Below are positions 10,182 to 21,497 of a stretch of DNA of 64,000 nt, piece by piece (position 1 is the first letter of the stretch; the number at the start of each line of letters is the position of its first letter). The DNA lies in the NCBI GenBank assembly GCA_019044685.2, contig JAGTXX020000014.1:248001-312000 (forward strand), in the 5' to 3' direction. The notes beneath the pieces were generated by a model that was given only the letters and a program-made list of their open reading frames with translations, ran no database searches and was not told the origin of the DNA. The translations under genes and the position numbers were made by a program. The DNA is from Nannochloris sp. 'desiccata' (lineage: Eukaryota > Chlorophyta > Trebouxiophyceae > Chlorellales > Chlorellaceae).

Positions 10182-12068
10182 CTAGAGCTTCAAATCATCT
10201 AATAACTTCAAATGGCTCCATATTGGCGCTAGAGAATTTGCCGTGATCATGCCACTTGCAGCGGCAGCAGGCACCCCAATGCCAGGCGCACAGCTATCTC
10301 CCGTTCTATACAATCCCGGAATATCAGTTCCTGGGCCAGGAAAACTAGAATTTCTGGCAGAAATAGCAGCGCCATAGGTCCCTTTATGTCTATTTAAAAA
10401 TCTCGCATGTGTGAGTGGCGAACCTACCATGGTAACTTCAGCTCTCTCCCTTATATCTGGAATGAATCTTTCTAGAGCCTGCCAGAGACATTGCGATCTT
10501 TCTTCCTTTAAGTTTTCGTACTCTTTTGACCCGGGAACGACTCCTTCCCATACCTCCCAAGGCTCATTACCTGCAGTGTACGTATGAACCACTGCTTTGC
10601 CAGGAGGGGCCATTCCTGGGTCAAGCACTGTGGGGATAGAGGCAATACAGATATTCTGGGGGGCTTCAATATCTTGCCAATCATCCACGATTAAATGATG
10701 GATTTGGAGATCGGATGGGAGGTCAGTAGCGTCAATACCTAGATGGAGGTGCATGAAACTACCACAGAGAGGGGTAGAACTCGCTTGCTTTGCAAGTTTC
10801 TCTACGCCAGCAGCAGCTTGAGTAGATATACTTCTTGTAGCAGTACCAGGAGGAAGAAGTTTGACTGTATCCCAAACCGATGCATTGGAGACCACAGCAT
10901 GCCTAGCACGGATACGTTCTTCCTTATCCGTTGACTTTCTTTTTTTAAGCTTCACTCCAACTGCTTTCCCACCTTCCATAATAATACCCTCTACTGGGCT
11001 TCTCAGCAACACCTTCCCTCCGTACTTTTCTATGCCTCGCACCAAGGCGTTGACTATCGCTTCACTGCCGCCTATTGGGTAGCTAATATCTGACCTTCCA
11101 CTGTTGCGCTCTGAGAACATGTACCCCATTTCAGCGGCAATTGTATCTTTGGCCAGCATCCCCGAAAGAACAAAGCATTCCAAATCTAAATAATTTCTCA
11201 ACCAGGGATCTGTCACAATTCTATCGACGATGTTTGAAAATGGCCCGGTCAAATCTTTGACCATAAATGCAGTACGGAGCAATGCAGGGCCAAATCTTGC
11301 TGCGCTGAGTACAATTCCAGGGTCCGCTCTTAATGCTGCTGCGGGAAATAAAGCAGCGCCTTCACCTAACGGCTTCATCGCCTGTTCTAATGCAATCCAT
11401 TGTCTGTATGCATTTTCTCCACCTATATTCCTGATTGCCTGGGCATACTCTGCAGCATCACAGACGCAATTGAATGTACCATCTGGTGAATAGACAACCC
11501 ATTTGTCGTACGACACGCTTTCTACCTGCTCCCCAATAGCATCCAAAACTTGTTTCAGTGGGTTTGATGAAGTGCCAGGTGGACCAGATAACCCGGCAAA
11601 GAACGAAGGGCCAGCGTCAAAGTGATAGCCTCCAATTTTAAACCCATGAGCGGCACCACCGGCGTGATAATGGGCTTCTACTACTGTGACTTTGTAGCCG
11701 TAACGAGCGAGGAGAGCAGCACAGCAGAGGCCACCGATCCCGGATCCGATGACTACAACATCCGTTTCATGGCTACGATCAGCTGTGGTATTAGAAGAAG
11801 AGCTCGTGCTGGATGAGCGGGAGCTTGCGCCGCTGGTAGGAGCATTAGTGCTAGTGCTAGTAGGAGGGGTCTCTGTGAAGACGGAGCGGGAAGAAGAGGA
11901 GCTAGTGCTTGCTTGAGGAGTAAATAGAGTAGGTTTACTCAAAGGATACTGCCATCCATTGGATTTCAGAGGTGGAAGAGTATTGACAGTGGGAGTATAC
12001 TGTCTCTGCACAGGTACATTTTGCAAATATTGCAATCCTGCAGATCGTAAATGTTTCACCGAGTTCAT
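10182..12068 (-). CDS. CRTISO-like FAD-dependent carotenoid isomerase/desaturase family protein
   Basis: Single exon, 628 residues. The first ~100 residues are rich in Ser/Thr without acidic residues, as in plastid transit peptides. The FAD-binding Rossmann motif VVVIGSGIGGLCCAALLARYG starts near residue 104 and ends with the acidic VVE at about 129-131. After it come GGAAHGFKIGGYHFDAGPSFF, the segment AEMGYMFSERN, YPIGGSEAIVNALV, and a C-terminal GLYRTGDSCAPGIGVPAAAASG, the second FAD-contacting block of this family. These are hallmarks of prolycopene isomerase (CRTISO) and its plant paralogues, which isomerise poly-cis carotenoids in plastids, and more broadly of phytoene-desaturase-type oxidoreductases. 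Distinguishing true CRTISO from the CRTISO-like paralogues needs a tree. The next plastid gene (Ycf36) lies only 176 bases upstream on the same strand. Confidence 0.85.
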   Translation of the reverse strand: MNSVKHLRSAGLQYLQNVPVQRQYTPTVNTLPPLKSNGWQYPLSKPTLFTPQASTSSSSSRSVFTETPPTSTSTNAPTSGASSRSSSTSSSSNTTADRSHETDVVVIGSGIGGLCCAALLARYGYKVTVVEAHYHAGGAAHGFKIGGYHFDAGPSFFAGLSGPPGTSSNPLKQVLDAIGEQVESVSYDKWVVYSPDGTFNCVCDAAEYAQAIRNIGGENAYRQWIALEQAMKPLGEGAALFPAAALRADPGIVLSAARFGPALLRTAFMVKDLTGPFSNIVDRIVTDPWLRNYLDLECFVLSGMLAKDTIAAEMGYMFSERNSGRSDISYPIGGSEAIVNALVRGIEKYGGKVLLRSPVEGIIMEGGKAVGVKLKKRKSTDKEERIRARHAVVSNASVWDTVKLLPPGTATRSISTQAAAGVEKLAKQASSTPLCGSFMHLHLGIDATDLPSDLQIHHLIVDDWQDIEAPQNICIASIPTVLDPGMAPPGKAVVHTYTAGNEPWEVWEGVVPGSKEYENLKEERSQCLWQALERFIPDIRERAEVTMVGSPLTHARFLNRHKGTYGAAISARNSSFPGPGTDIPGLYRTGDSCAPGIGVPAAAASGMITANSLAPIWSHLKLLDDLKL

Positions 12069-12244
12069 CGATGCGGTGTCAAATTCAGTCCTTTAGTCAC
12101 TTTGCAAGTTTATGTTTACAACGTTTATAAATCAAATAAAAAATACTGCTGGACAGTTAGTCTCAGCAGACTAAATAAAGCTACAATACCAAGATGTGGT
12201 TACCATTAACTTCAAGTTTGAAAAGGCGCTCTGCTCTGTGTTGG

Positions 12245-13375
12245 TTACTCCTGCTCAGAGAGAGGTCCAACGGATTCAGATTTCATAGCTTGCCGTGCTT
12301 CTCTCTCAAATTTATCACAAATCCTCTCCCCACCAGCAAATGCCTTGTAATATCGATCTCTACAGTAACCAGGGATGCCCTCTTGAGCTTCCGCTTCTGC
12401 TGCCGCTGCTTCATCATCGCTTTTCAAATCTGACAGCGCATTCACTCTCTGGCTAAAAATAATCCCATCAGGGGTGATTTGTGATGGGCCACGTGACGCA
12501 CCGCGGCCATATACGCCATCTGAGTCCGTTCCGCTTTTTATTGCCCCAGACAATGCTACTGCAGTAATTAGTAAAGCAATGGCTGTTCCTTGAAGCGTTC
12601 TTTTTAACCGGGCCATAACTGGACGGACTTCATACGTCCCTAACAATCTATCTCGAGTTAAAATTTCAGGTGGTTTGACAAATTGCTGGCCATCATACCA
12701 CCCAGATTCTTCATAGGCAAGCACCGCTGTCATCAATCTATCTGCAACATATTTCCAGCCCAGGTAGATACGTAAGGAAGCTACCGCGACGACGAGTAAG
12801 GAACCTGTCGACGCCGAAAGGAAATATTCAAATGGTTGTTGCATGGGGTCGAAAGTTTGGTAGGCAATGGGGCCCGAGAGGAAGATGAACACCCCGCCCC
12901 ACAGGATGACGAGCCTCTTGGCATAATCGCTTAATTCCAAGGTTGCCTGAAGGTAGTTAATTTGAACGAATTGAAAGAGGGAATATACGGTAAATGAATT
13001 TTGAGGACCAGAACGGTGAAAAAAGGTACGATTTGGCTTAAAATAAGGTAAGAGAAAGAGTTGGAAAAGAAGTTTGTAAAAATCTTGTAACTTTTTATAT
13101 ATTCATTCTGTTCTTACCCAAGAGTAGAGGGATGATTCTTTAAGCTCCTGAAGTTCATTGACTGGCCGTTGTTCAGGTGGAACTTCCCTTTCAAGCTGGC
13201 TTAGAGATTTACCGTCCTGTCGAGAGGCTTGAACTACGAAGTGGTGCTGAGAGCGGCGGTGGCGATGGGAATTAGACAGCACCGGTAAAGATGGGCGTTG
13301 GACCGATCTTGTGCACAACTCTAGCCTGGAATCTAATACATTATGCTGCAAACTAACTATTTGTGGACGTGCCAT
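12245..13375 (-). CDS. ycf36-like: Ycf36 / CGLD27-type plastid protein (DUF1230)
   Basis: Two exons, 13375-13118 and 12946-12245, joined in phase 0 across a 171-base intron, 319 residues. The N-terminal ~60 residues are basic and Ser-rich, as expected for a plastid transit peptide. The conserved start of the family, PPEQRPVNELQELKESSLYSW, runs across the junction into ATLELSDYAKRL, followed by two hydrophobic segments (ILWGGVFIFLSGPIAY and SLLVVAVASLRIYLGW) and YEESGWYDGQQFVKPPEIL with the trailing DRLLGTYEVRPV. This is the DUF1230/Ycf36 pattern, known as CGLD27 in plants and green algae. The gene is plastid-encoded in some algae, so its presence here with an intron and leader marks this as a nuclear copy. 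In land plants CGLD27 has been linked to plastid iron responses; that role here is inference. It is divergent from ATP-citrate lyase. Confidence 0.85.
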
Positions 13376-13796
13376 GATTAATTACTGCCAATTTGGCAGC
13401 GATTGCTCTCTACCACACTTCTAAATTTGAATGGCAAAGCACAACGAGGAGAGAGGAAAGGCGGCAAAGGCGCGAGTCTTCGGAACATAGATATTATACA
13501 ATACGATTTTGTGTTTCCTAGGGCTGCCAGATCTGAGTATATCTCTGCAATAGATCGATTTTCACAGCGTGCTGGGTCGTCTGCTTCGCCTGTGCGCTCA
13601 GTGGCCGTTATTTGAGACTCCTTTGCAAAAGTTTCGAAGGCATTTTTATAGATTGATCGACGGAGATCAAGATCTACGCATTTGTAGAAAGCGCAAAGCA
13701 TTGATCAGCTCGCCAGTCTGGGGATTAGTTTTTTTGTATCGGAAAAACTCATTACTTTAAAACGTTCGCTTGCAGAATACAAACGATTGAGCAACC
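13376..13796. promoter_or_regulatory. Divergent intergenic region between Ycf36 and ATP-citrate lyase B
   Basis: 421 bases separating two start codons in opposite directions, so it must carry both promoters unless the 5' leaders extend further. No convincing TATA box or repeat was picked out by eye. The open frames inside it have no coding signature. Confidence 0.45.
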
Positions 13797-15746
13797 ATGG
13801 CAAGCCCAGGTTCATATGGCCAAGCTGGTCAAATCTTCAGCAAAGATTCCACGGCCATTTTCTACAACTGGTAAGAGTTTGACTTTTTTCTTGCATTGTT
13901 CATTCTATGCCTCGCTCACTTTTGAACCAAACTTAATTATCTAACTGCTACCTTCCGTCTCTACAGGAAACAACTCCCCGTGCAACGAATGCTTGATTTC
14001 GACTTCCTTTGCGGTCGCACCACCCCTTCTGTCGCTGGAATTGTCTCCCCCGGTGCCCACGCTGGAGGATTTCAAAAACTTTTTTTCGGCCGTGAAGAAG
14101 TCGCCATCCCTCAATACGGTTCTACCGCTGACGCAGTCCAAGCCCACCCACGTGCAGACATTTTCATCAATTTTTCTTCCTATCGCTCCGCTTTTGAATC
14201 CTCCATGGAAGCTTTAAGGCAACCAACTATCAGAGTAGTGGCCATCATTGCAGAAGGCGTTCCTGAAAAAGACGCAAAAACGCTTATTAATTATGCCAAA
14301 GACAACGGCAAAATCATCATTGGACCTGCTACAGTTGGTGGCGTTCAAGCTGGTGCGTTTAAAATCGGGGATGCTGCGGGAACGCTCGAAAATATAGTTG
14401 CTTGTAAATTATATCGGCCTGGCTCTGTCGGGTTTGTGAGCAAATCCGGAGGGATGAGTAACGAACTATACAACGTCGTTTCTCGTGCTGCGGATGGTAT
14501 TTATGAGGGTATTGCTATTGGAGGTGATGCATTTCCTGGGAGTACTTTATCAGATCACTGTTTAAGGTACCAGAATATTCCCCAGATCAAGATGATCATT
14601 GTTTTGGGTGAAATAGGCGGAAGGGATGAATATTCGTTAGTAGACGCGTTAAAAAATGGTTCTATCACAAAACCAGTAGTTGCGTGGGTATCTGGCACCT
14701 GTGCAAAGCTGTTTCATTCTGAGGTGCAATTTGGCCATGCCGGTGCAAAGTCAGGTGGAGATGAAGAATCAGCGCAAGCAAAAAATAAAGCTTTGAAGGA
14801 TGCAGGCGCGATTGTACCTGAATCTTTTGAAGATTTCGAGGCTGCAATCAAGGCAGTTTACTTGGAACTTAAAGAAAATGGCGTTATCAAACCTATAAAA
14901 GAAGTACCACCACCTGAAGTGCCCATGGATTTGGATGCGGCTAAAAAACAAGGCAAGATAAGAGCACCTACCCACATTATCTCCACGATTTGTGATGATC
15001 GAGGTGAAGAACCTACGTATGCTGGTGTCACCATGTCTGAATTAATCGAGTCTGATGCGACTGTGGCTGATGCTATTGGACTGCTTTGGTTCAAACGTCG
15101 GCTGCCAAAATACGCGACTCGGTTTATTGAAATGTGTGTCATCTTATGTGCTGATCATGGCCCTTGTGTGAGTGGTGCGCATAACACCATCGTCACTTCC
15201 CGTGCTGGTAAAGATTTGATTTCTTGCCTCGTCTCTGGATTACTAACCATCGGACCACGCTTTGGAGGAGCTATCGACGATGCAGCTCGGTATTTCAAAG
15301 AAGCTTGCGACCAGAAACTGGACGCCGAGGAGTTTGTGGAAAGTATGAAACGAAGAGGATTACGCGTTCCTGGTATTGGACATCGAATTAAATCAAAAGA
15401 TAATAGGGATAAACGTGTAGAGCTGCTTCAGCGCTATGCTCGGAAACACTTTCCTACTACTAAATATCTGGACTACGCTATCACCGTAGAGAACTATACT
15501 TTACAAAAGGCTGCTAATTTAGTATTAAATGTAGATGGATGTATTGGGGCGTTATTTTTAGATTTACTGGGTTCTGTGGGTGTATTTAGCCCAGCTGAAG
15601 TTGACGAGATTGTCGAGATTGGCTATTTGAATGGGCTGTTTGTGTTGGCAAGATCTATAGGGTTGATCGGACATGCTTTAGATCAGAAGAGATTAGGTGC
15701 ACAGTTGTATAGACACCCATGGGATGATGTCTTGTACACGAAGTAG
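13797..15746 (+). CDS. ACLB: ATP-citrate lyase B subunit
   Basis: Exon 1 at 13797-13870 encodes MASPGSYGQAGQIFSKDST through IFYNW. A 96-base GT-AG intron (13871-13966) splits the tryptophan codon, and exon 2 runs 13967-15746; 617 residues. The sequence continues KQLPVQRMLDFDFLCGR, which is the usual B-subunit start. The CoA-ligase part contains PGSVGFVSKSGGMSNE and FGHAGAKSGG, whose histidine (about residue 282) is the phosphohistidine site. The C-terminal third is the citrate-synthase-like part with GPCVSGAHNTIV, GPRFGGAIDDAA, GIGHRIKSKDNRD and the final HPWDDVLYTK. With an A subunit it makes cytosolic acetyl-CoA and oxaloacetate from citrate. Having a free B subunit instead of the fused animal enzyme is typical of plants, green algae, glaucophytes and many fungi. 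All key residues look intact. Confidence 0.96.
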
Positions 15747-16034
15747 AGGATTAATGAAAGGAAAGAAGTGGTGTATTAGTGTTATTTTAAGATATCGTAG
15801 CATCGGTAAAGTTTTAGGGTTTTAGGGGAATAGTAGTAGAAGTAGAGTTGTGGCGATGAGTTCTTTTATTTCAACTTTAAATATTTTAACATAATGAGGA
15901 AATTTTTTTGATTTCTGTAATTGATTAGATTATGAGATAACAAAAGAGAGAGAGGAGAAACACAAGCGACAAAGAAAGGAAGAAAAATGGAAGAAAGAAA
16001 ACCGAGATCCCGGTATTACTTTCCTCCAACCTAG

Positions 16035-17845
16035 CTAGCATTTGTAGGTCAATACATCACTTCTCCCGACCAGAATAAGGTTCTTTACAGCTTCCTCCAA
16101 CCACAAAATACTTGAATTTTGAAACCTCTCATATTTAGAAACGTTGACCTTGATCAAATTTTTCGTGTCGTCAACCAGCCACTCCGAAATTGATTTTGAA
16201 ATTTCTAAACAGGCGCACCTACTGAGATCAATCCATTGCAGACTACCCATCTTTTTTAATACTTCTGGGATAGCAGGGAAATGATTTTCGCTCAGGTAGA
16301 TATGTCTAAGTCGTCTCATGCTTGCTACTTCTCGAGGCAAGTCGACAAGATTGTTGCGTGAAAGATTGAGGAACTCGAGATTTTCCAAGTTTATAACCAT
16401 AGATTCTGGCAGGACAGAAAGTCCACAGGAGCATAGATCCAGGCTTCTTAAATTTAACATATCGTCAATAAGGTTCATTTCAGGTAAGGGACCCAAATTA
16501 TTGTACGACAGATCTAATTTTTGGATTGCAGCGACTGCTGATACCTCGTACTTGTGGTCCTCAGAAACAAAGTTAAACTTTCTTAAATTGCACTTTGCCA
16601 GGTCAAGTTCTTCTAAGAAAGTACCATCTACTGCAGTAGACAACCACTGTCCTAATCCATGAAGCATAATACTGGGGCCGTGGTTGCTGCCACGAAGAGA
16701 TAATTTTTTTAAAGTTCGAGGGATGAAATCAAGTTTCGTGATATTCTGATTTTCGAGTCGGAGTTCATTCAAGTGCTTCAATCGTTGTAAATCTTTGGGG
16801 AAACGGCCATTGAGCCACTCAGAATCCAAGTGTAACGTTTTCAGATGCTTTAAATCAAATAAATTTGGAGGTAACATTGGTGCAGTACTAATTGTACTAG
16901 TACCAGCGTTGGTTGGGACTTCCATTAAAACTCTCCCGTTCATGGAATCGTCGTCCCAAAAGGGCATCCATCTGAGCTTTAAATGCTCAAGTTTTTTAAA
17001 GACTTTAATATCCTCGACGTGTTCAGGGGTGAGCTTGCCATCATCAACGAGATACAGCTCCAAAGTGGTCAAAGTTCTTGCTGCAGCAGCAATATCTTTT
17101 AAAATATTCCACCGCAACGGGATGCCAAAACAGCCATATTCGGGGCGGATTTGAAGGGTTTTTAACGTGGGAGCGACTGCGTTGAGAATAGCATGGAAAC
17201 TTGATTCGGCAACAGCGACCGGTTCGACAGGCGCCTCCTCGAACACATTGTTTTCAAAAGTTAAGTCGGTGATGCCCTTGGCACGGGGCTTGATCCATTT
17301 TAAAAGCTTAGAATAACTCAAAGCCGGCATAAATTCTTCAACACCTACGGTGAGTTCATCGTAAGTGTAAACTAGCAGACTCTGCAAAAGGAACATAAAA
17401 GAAAGGGAGGGTAAGCGATGATTGGACCGGCAGCGGTGACAGTAGAACTAATGAGGGTTCAAGGGTATAAACTTACCTCCCAAGCTGCGCTTGGAGCACG
17501 GAGAACTTCTGACCAGTGCTTGCAGACGAGGGGCAGGACTTGGTGACGTTCCTTCTGGTCGCAGAGTTTAAAAATTTCGATCAGCAGGGCAGTGCTCAAG
17601 ATTGCAATTTCTGGCGCTGGCTTGCTAGGTGCCTTTGACTTCTTGTGAGTGCTAGGTATTTTGGAAAACCTTGATTTGGACTTGTTCCCAGCGGGCTTGG
17701 TAGGTGCGGCACTGTCAAATTGAAGATTTAACACATGATCTGGGCTATCAAGAGTTCCTGCCGGAGTTGCAACGCCTTTACGCTTAGGCCTGCGTGCATC
17801 CGTTACTGGTTGATTTCCTGGTGCCTGGGAGCGAGTCTTCGCCAT
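16035..17845 (-). CDS. F-box / leucine-rich-repeat protein
   Basis: Two exons, 17845-17477 and 17381-16035, joined in phase 0 across a 95-base intron (…PSAAWE then SLLVYTYDE), 571 residues. A basic, low-complexity N terminus (MAKTRSQAPGNQP, PKRKGVATPAG) is followed by an F-box at about residues 80-125 (LSTALLIEIFKLCDQ, VLPLVCKHWSEVLRAPSAAWE). The second exon is a series of leucine-rich repeats, the last four or five of regular 23-residue type (LEFLNLSRNNLVDLP, LRHIYLSENHFPAIP). Probable substrate receptor of an SCF ubiquitin ligase. It resembles the F-box/LRR gene at 5.1-6.8 kb in architecture but the repeats are more regular. Its stop lies 288 bases from that of the convergent ACLB gene. Confidence 0.85.
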
Positions 17846-18121
17846 TTTAAATTTAAATCACCGTTTTAAATTTATTGTGAAATTCTAAACGTTTTTGGAC
17901 TAGAAGGCATCCAAGAGAAGTCTTTTAAATGAGTGCGGTATGTCTACCTAACGCTTATGATTTTAATGCTGTTTTGGAAAGCTTCTCAGCAAAATTTATC
18001 GTTATAACTTTCAAAATTTTAAACGCCGTGCTTTGAGGACTGCTGCTACGCAGGCCCTTTTCAACAAGGTTTCCCCGACATTATTCACTCATTAGATAAT
18101 AACCTAAAATGAACAAATGAC

Positions 18122-20927
18122 ATGGGGAGGATAGCTCCAGGCGGACGACGAGGAACCTTTGCCAAGGGGCTCATCACCGCGTTAGGTGCACTTGGAATTT
18201 TCTTATATATCCCCTTCACCTCAAAGGCATCCCTTCCATTTGCTTTAAATAAATTAAAAACAAATACTTTAAGTAGTAGCATAAGCAGTACCATACCTGA
18301 TGATATGCAAATTGAAAATAAACCATCTTATTTAAAATATTGGGCGGCAGCGACAGTGGCAGTAAGTTTTATTTTGAAATTTCAACTACCTTTAGGTCCA
18401 GAGCCCACTGTAAACCAATTTTCTCAACTAGCCCCCTTCTTAATGACTTAATATGCCTCGACGCAGAAAGAAACTATAGATTCTAGATGTTGGGCTACTA
18501 GAGGCTCTTGGTGTCAAACGTGGCTCACCAATCTCCAGCACCCCATCCCTGCCACCTCCCCACCTAAATACAACAAAACCTGCCTCTGGGATTGCAACGG
18601 TGTCGGTGTATGTGATGCCTTTACCGGGTTGTGTCGATGTCCTGCAGGATGGGATGGGGACGCATGTGATATACGAATGCGTAGACCCTGTAGTGCCCAT
18701 CACCGCAGTTCGGGATTCGAACCTTACGAATCAAATTCTATAGATTGGAACGACCCAGATATAGCCACATTGCGATGCTCAGGGCAATGTGATGATGATA
18801 TAGGTATGTGTTACTGCAATTCTACGTCGAAATATGGGAGAATTCCAGCGGAAGTAACTGATCCACCAAAAACCCCGCCCCGACAAGTGGGCCGGCCACT
18901 TGGTGAAAGTTGTCAACTCAATTTTCATCCCTCTGGATTAAGTTCTGCATTTGGAGATAAAGATCCTGAAGATATCTACGGTGTCGATGGCTGGTGTCAA
19001 GCAGATAGTAAACCTCGAATCCTTTGTGATTGTTTTTTAGATGGATTGCTCGGGGATCTTTGTGAAATCCCTGTAGAGCACTTTTGTGCGAATCAATGTA
19101 GCGGTCATGGACAGTGTTACTTAGGTTGGTGTCAGTGCCATAAGGGCTATTATGGCCATGATTGTGCGTATAGGGTTCCAGGTGTCGCATGGGATAATGG
19201 TCTTACAGATGGCCACGCCAGTTTTGGTGCGGCGGTACCACAGAGGTACTGGCTTGCTGACGTGGCAAGTACCCCTGCTGCGCATGATGTGGTCGAAGAA
19301 CGAGAAGATAGTGGTGGTCGTCATACTGCCATACATACGAAAGTCAATAAATTTAAAGAAGATTCTATACCAACTAAAAAAACAGCGAATCGTCTCAACC
19401 GCCGGCCACTCATATATGTATACGAACTGCCCTCCAAATTCAATCAATTAATGCTCCAATATCGATTTCAGCGATACTCATGCACTCACCGTCTATTCGA
19501 AGAGAACAACATGACCCGCTTTTTAGATGGTTGGCACTACCAAGCAGAAACTGGCCTCCACGAAATGCTATTGCAAAGCAAACACAGAACGTTAGATCCA
19601 GAAAAAGCTGATTTTTTTTATATGCCGGTGTATGTGTCCTGTTTTTATTGGCCTGTGTATGGGGCAGCGGATTTCCCCTGGTTTCATGGAGGGCCCACCT
19701 CAACCCGCGTTTCTCAAGGAGTGAACCTTCTCCTTGAAATGTGGACTTGGGTGCAATCTCACAAACCCTACTGGGATCGAAGCAACGGTCGGGATCATAT
19801 ATTATTGGTGACCCACGATGAGGGTTCCTGCCACGTGCCTGCTGTGCTAAGAAACGCGACTATTTTGACTCATTGGGGGAGGAAAGATTTGAATCATACC
19901 AGCGGGAGTGCATATGATAGCGATGTGTATTCTAAAGAGGTGATCCATCCTGTGTATCAGCCAGAAGGACATTTACACAAACTTGGAAGTTACCCTTGCT
20001 ATGACCCCAAAAAGGTAAGAAAAACATTTTTTTTCGAGGCCTTTTTTGTGTGTGCCTTTGTCCACCTCCTCCTTGACTTCTTCTTCCAAGGCGACATATT
20101 TTTTCCTCGTTTATCCCCAAAATTCTCTTCCCATTCTACAGGACCTAGTTATTCCTCCCATGTATAGCCCATTAAAATATTACTTTTCTCCTTTGCACGG
20201 AGCCCCAGAACAGCACAAGCGCAGCATACTCGCATTTTTCAAAGGAGACCTTCGTCTGGAAGATACACGCATGATATACAGTCGTGGTCTTCGTCAAAAT
20301 TTAACATCTTTACGTTTAAAACATAGATGGTGGTCTAAATATAGAATTTGGATTGGGCAACGCATGCCTACCGACGATAAAGAAATAAAAAAGCTCGCCT
20401 ATGGCGAAGCTCTTTCCTCATCTGTTTTCTGTTTTGTCTTGCCGGGAGATGGCTGGAGTGGGCGTTTTGAGGATGCTATCATGCATGGTTGTATTCCTGT
20501 TATCATTCAAGATGAGGTTGACGTGTCGTTCGAGTCTTTATTTGACGTGAACGAGTTTTCTCTAAGGATTGCGCAGAAAGATATTGACCAAATTCCAGAA
20601 ATTCTGCAAGGTATTTCTCCAGAAAGAATCCAACAAATGCAGAACGGGGTGAAGCAAATGATGAAAAGGTATTCGTACGGGAGCTATGGACCTCACGCTG
20701 TGTTTTCTCAGCTTATTAGAGAAGATTGGATTAGTCAAGCAAATGAAAATGCTGTTGAGAAGAACAATGAACAAAGGATTAAAGCGAGATTCTTGGAGCA
20801 GCGTTCTCATGCCAGCGGTGATAAGATCAAGGCTGAAGTGGAAGAGGCAACTGCGGGAGTGCAAGACGATGCCTTTGAGACAATTCTCGCGTTTTTAACT
20901 GCGAAAATGAAGCAGTGGGATAGCTAG
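18122..20927 (+). CDS. EGF-domain exostosin-family glycosyltransferase (GT47), type II membrane protein
   Basis: I join three exons: 18122-18409, 18467-20014 and 20142-20927, phases all 0, 873 residues. The first intron is only 57 bases, is a multiple of three and carries an in-frame stop; the second (127 bases) splits YDPKK from DLVIPPMY. A signal anchor (LITALGALGIFLYIPF) near the N terminus predicts a Golgi type II protein. Cysteine-rich EGF-like modules follow (CNGVGVCDAFTGLCRCPAGW, CSGHGQCYLGWCQCHKGYYG), then the exostosin domain from RPLIYVYELPSKFN through PVYVSCFYWP, HILLVTHDEGSC, AFFKGDLR and the terminal block FVLPGDGWSGRFEDAI with HGCIPVIIQDEV. This layout is the exostosin-like GT47 family common in green algae and plants, which builds matrix or wall polysaccharides. 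The sugar transferred cannot be told. Confidence 0.88.
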
Positions 20928-21497
20928 AATAGCTTCGAACCCATATATGATATTCATTAAATTTAATTAATGCAATGCTATTGATAACTTGACTTTACTT
21001 TTCTTACATGTCAACGGGGACGTTCTTAAAAAACAGCAAAAAAAAGATGAGATAAACAGCTGAAAACTTCATTATCATAGGAATAACGTCATGCGTTGGT
21101 TTCAAAAAATTGAATTCTAAATGTAAACGGACAGAAAATTGAAGAAAAAGCGACGTACGTTCACCAAAAGACTAAAAATATCAGAAAAATATACTATATT
21201 TTTGGCAGTCTTCGTAAGACTGCCAAAGAAAAGAAACAAGAAAATTCGATTCTTTTGAGAAACATTAGGGGAAAGAAAAGAAAAAAATCTTGTGACTATG
21301 TATCGTACGTAGGTTTATGCTCGTATATTAGGGACTATCCCAAATCAAAGTCTACTCAAAAAAAGGAAAAAGAAAGGAAGAAAAAGATCTTCCTTTGTTG
21401 TTGTTGAAGGGTGGGTTTAAAAATTTTCAGCTCGTTGTAAAAAATTTACTTTACTTTTGTTTTTTTTGAAAAATGTATAGATACTATTTGGTGTGTA
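20928..21497. other. Convergent intergenic region, no gene
   Basis: 570 bases between the 3' ends of the GT47 and armadillo-like genes. It is A-rich and has no coding frame. Its one clear structure is the perfect hairpin listed separately at 21201-21227. Confidence 0.6.
21201..21227. repeat. Perfect 12-bp inverted repeat with 3-base loop
   Basis: TTTGGCAGTCTT, loop cgt, then AAGACTGCCAAA. The stem is perfect and lies in the 3' flank between two convergent genes, so on either strand it would fold in the trailing part of a transcript. It could be an RNA 3'-end or stability hairpin, or the remnant of a small inverted-repeat element. Confidence 0.75.

Noticed and set aside
13378..13701. 107-residue minus-strand frame in the Ycf36/ACLB gap
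   Set aside because: Sits in a divergent promoter region and has no coding character.
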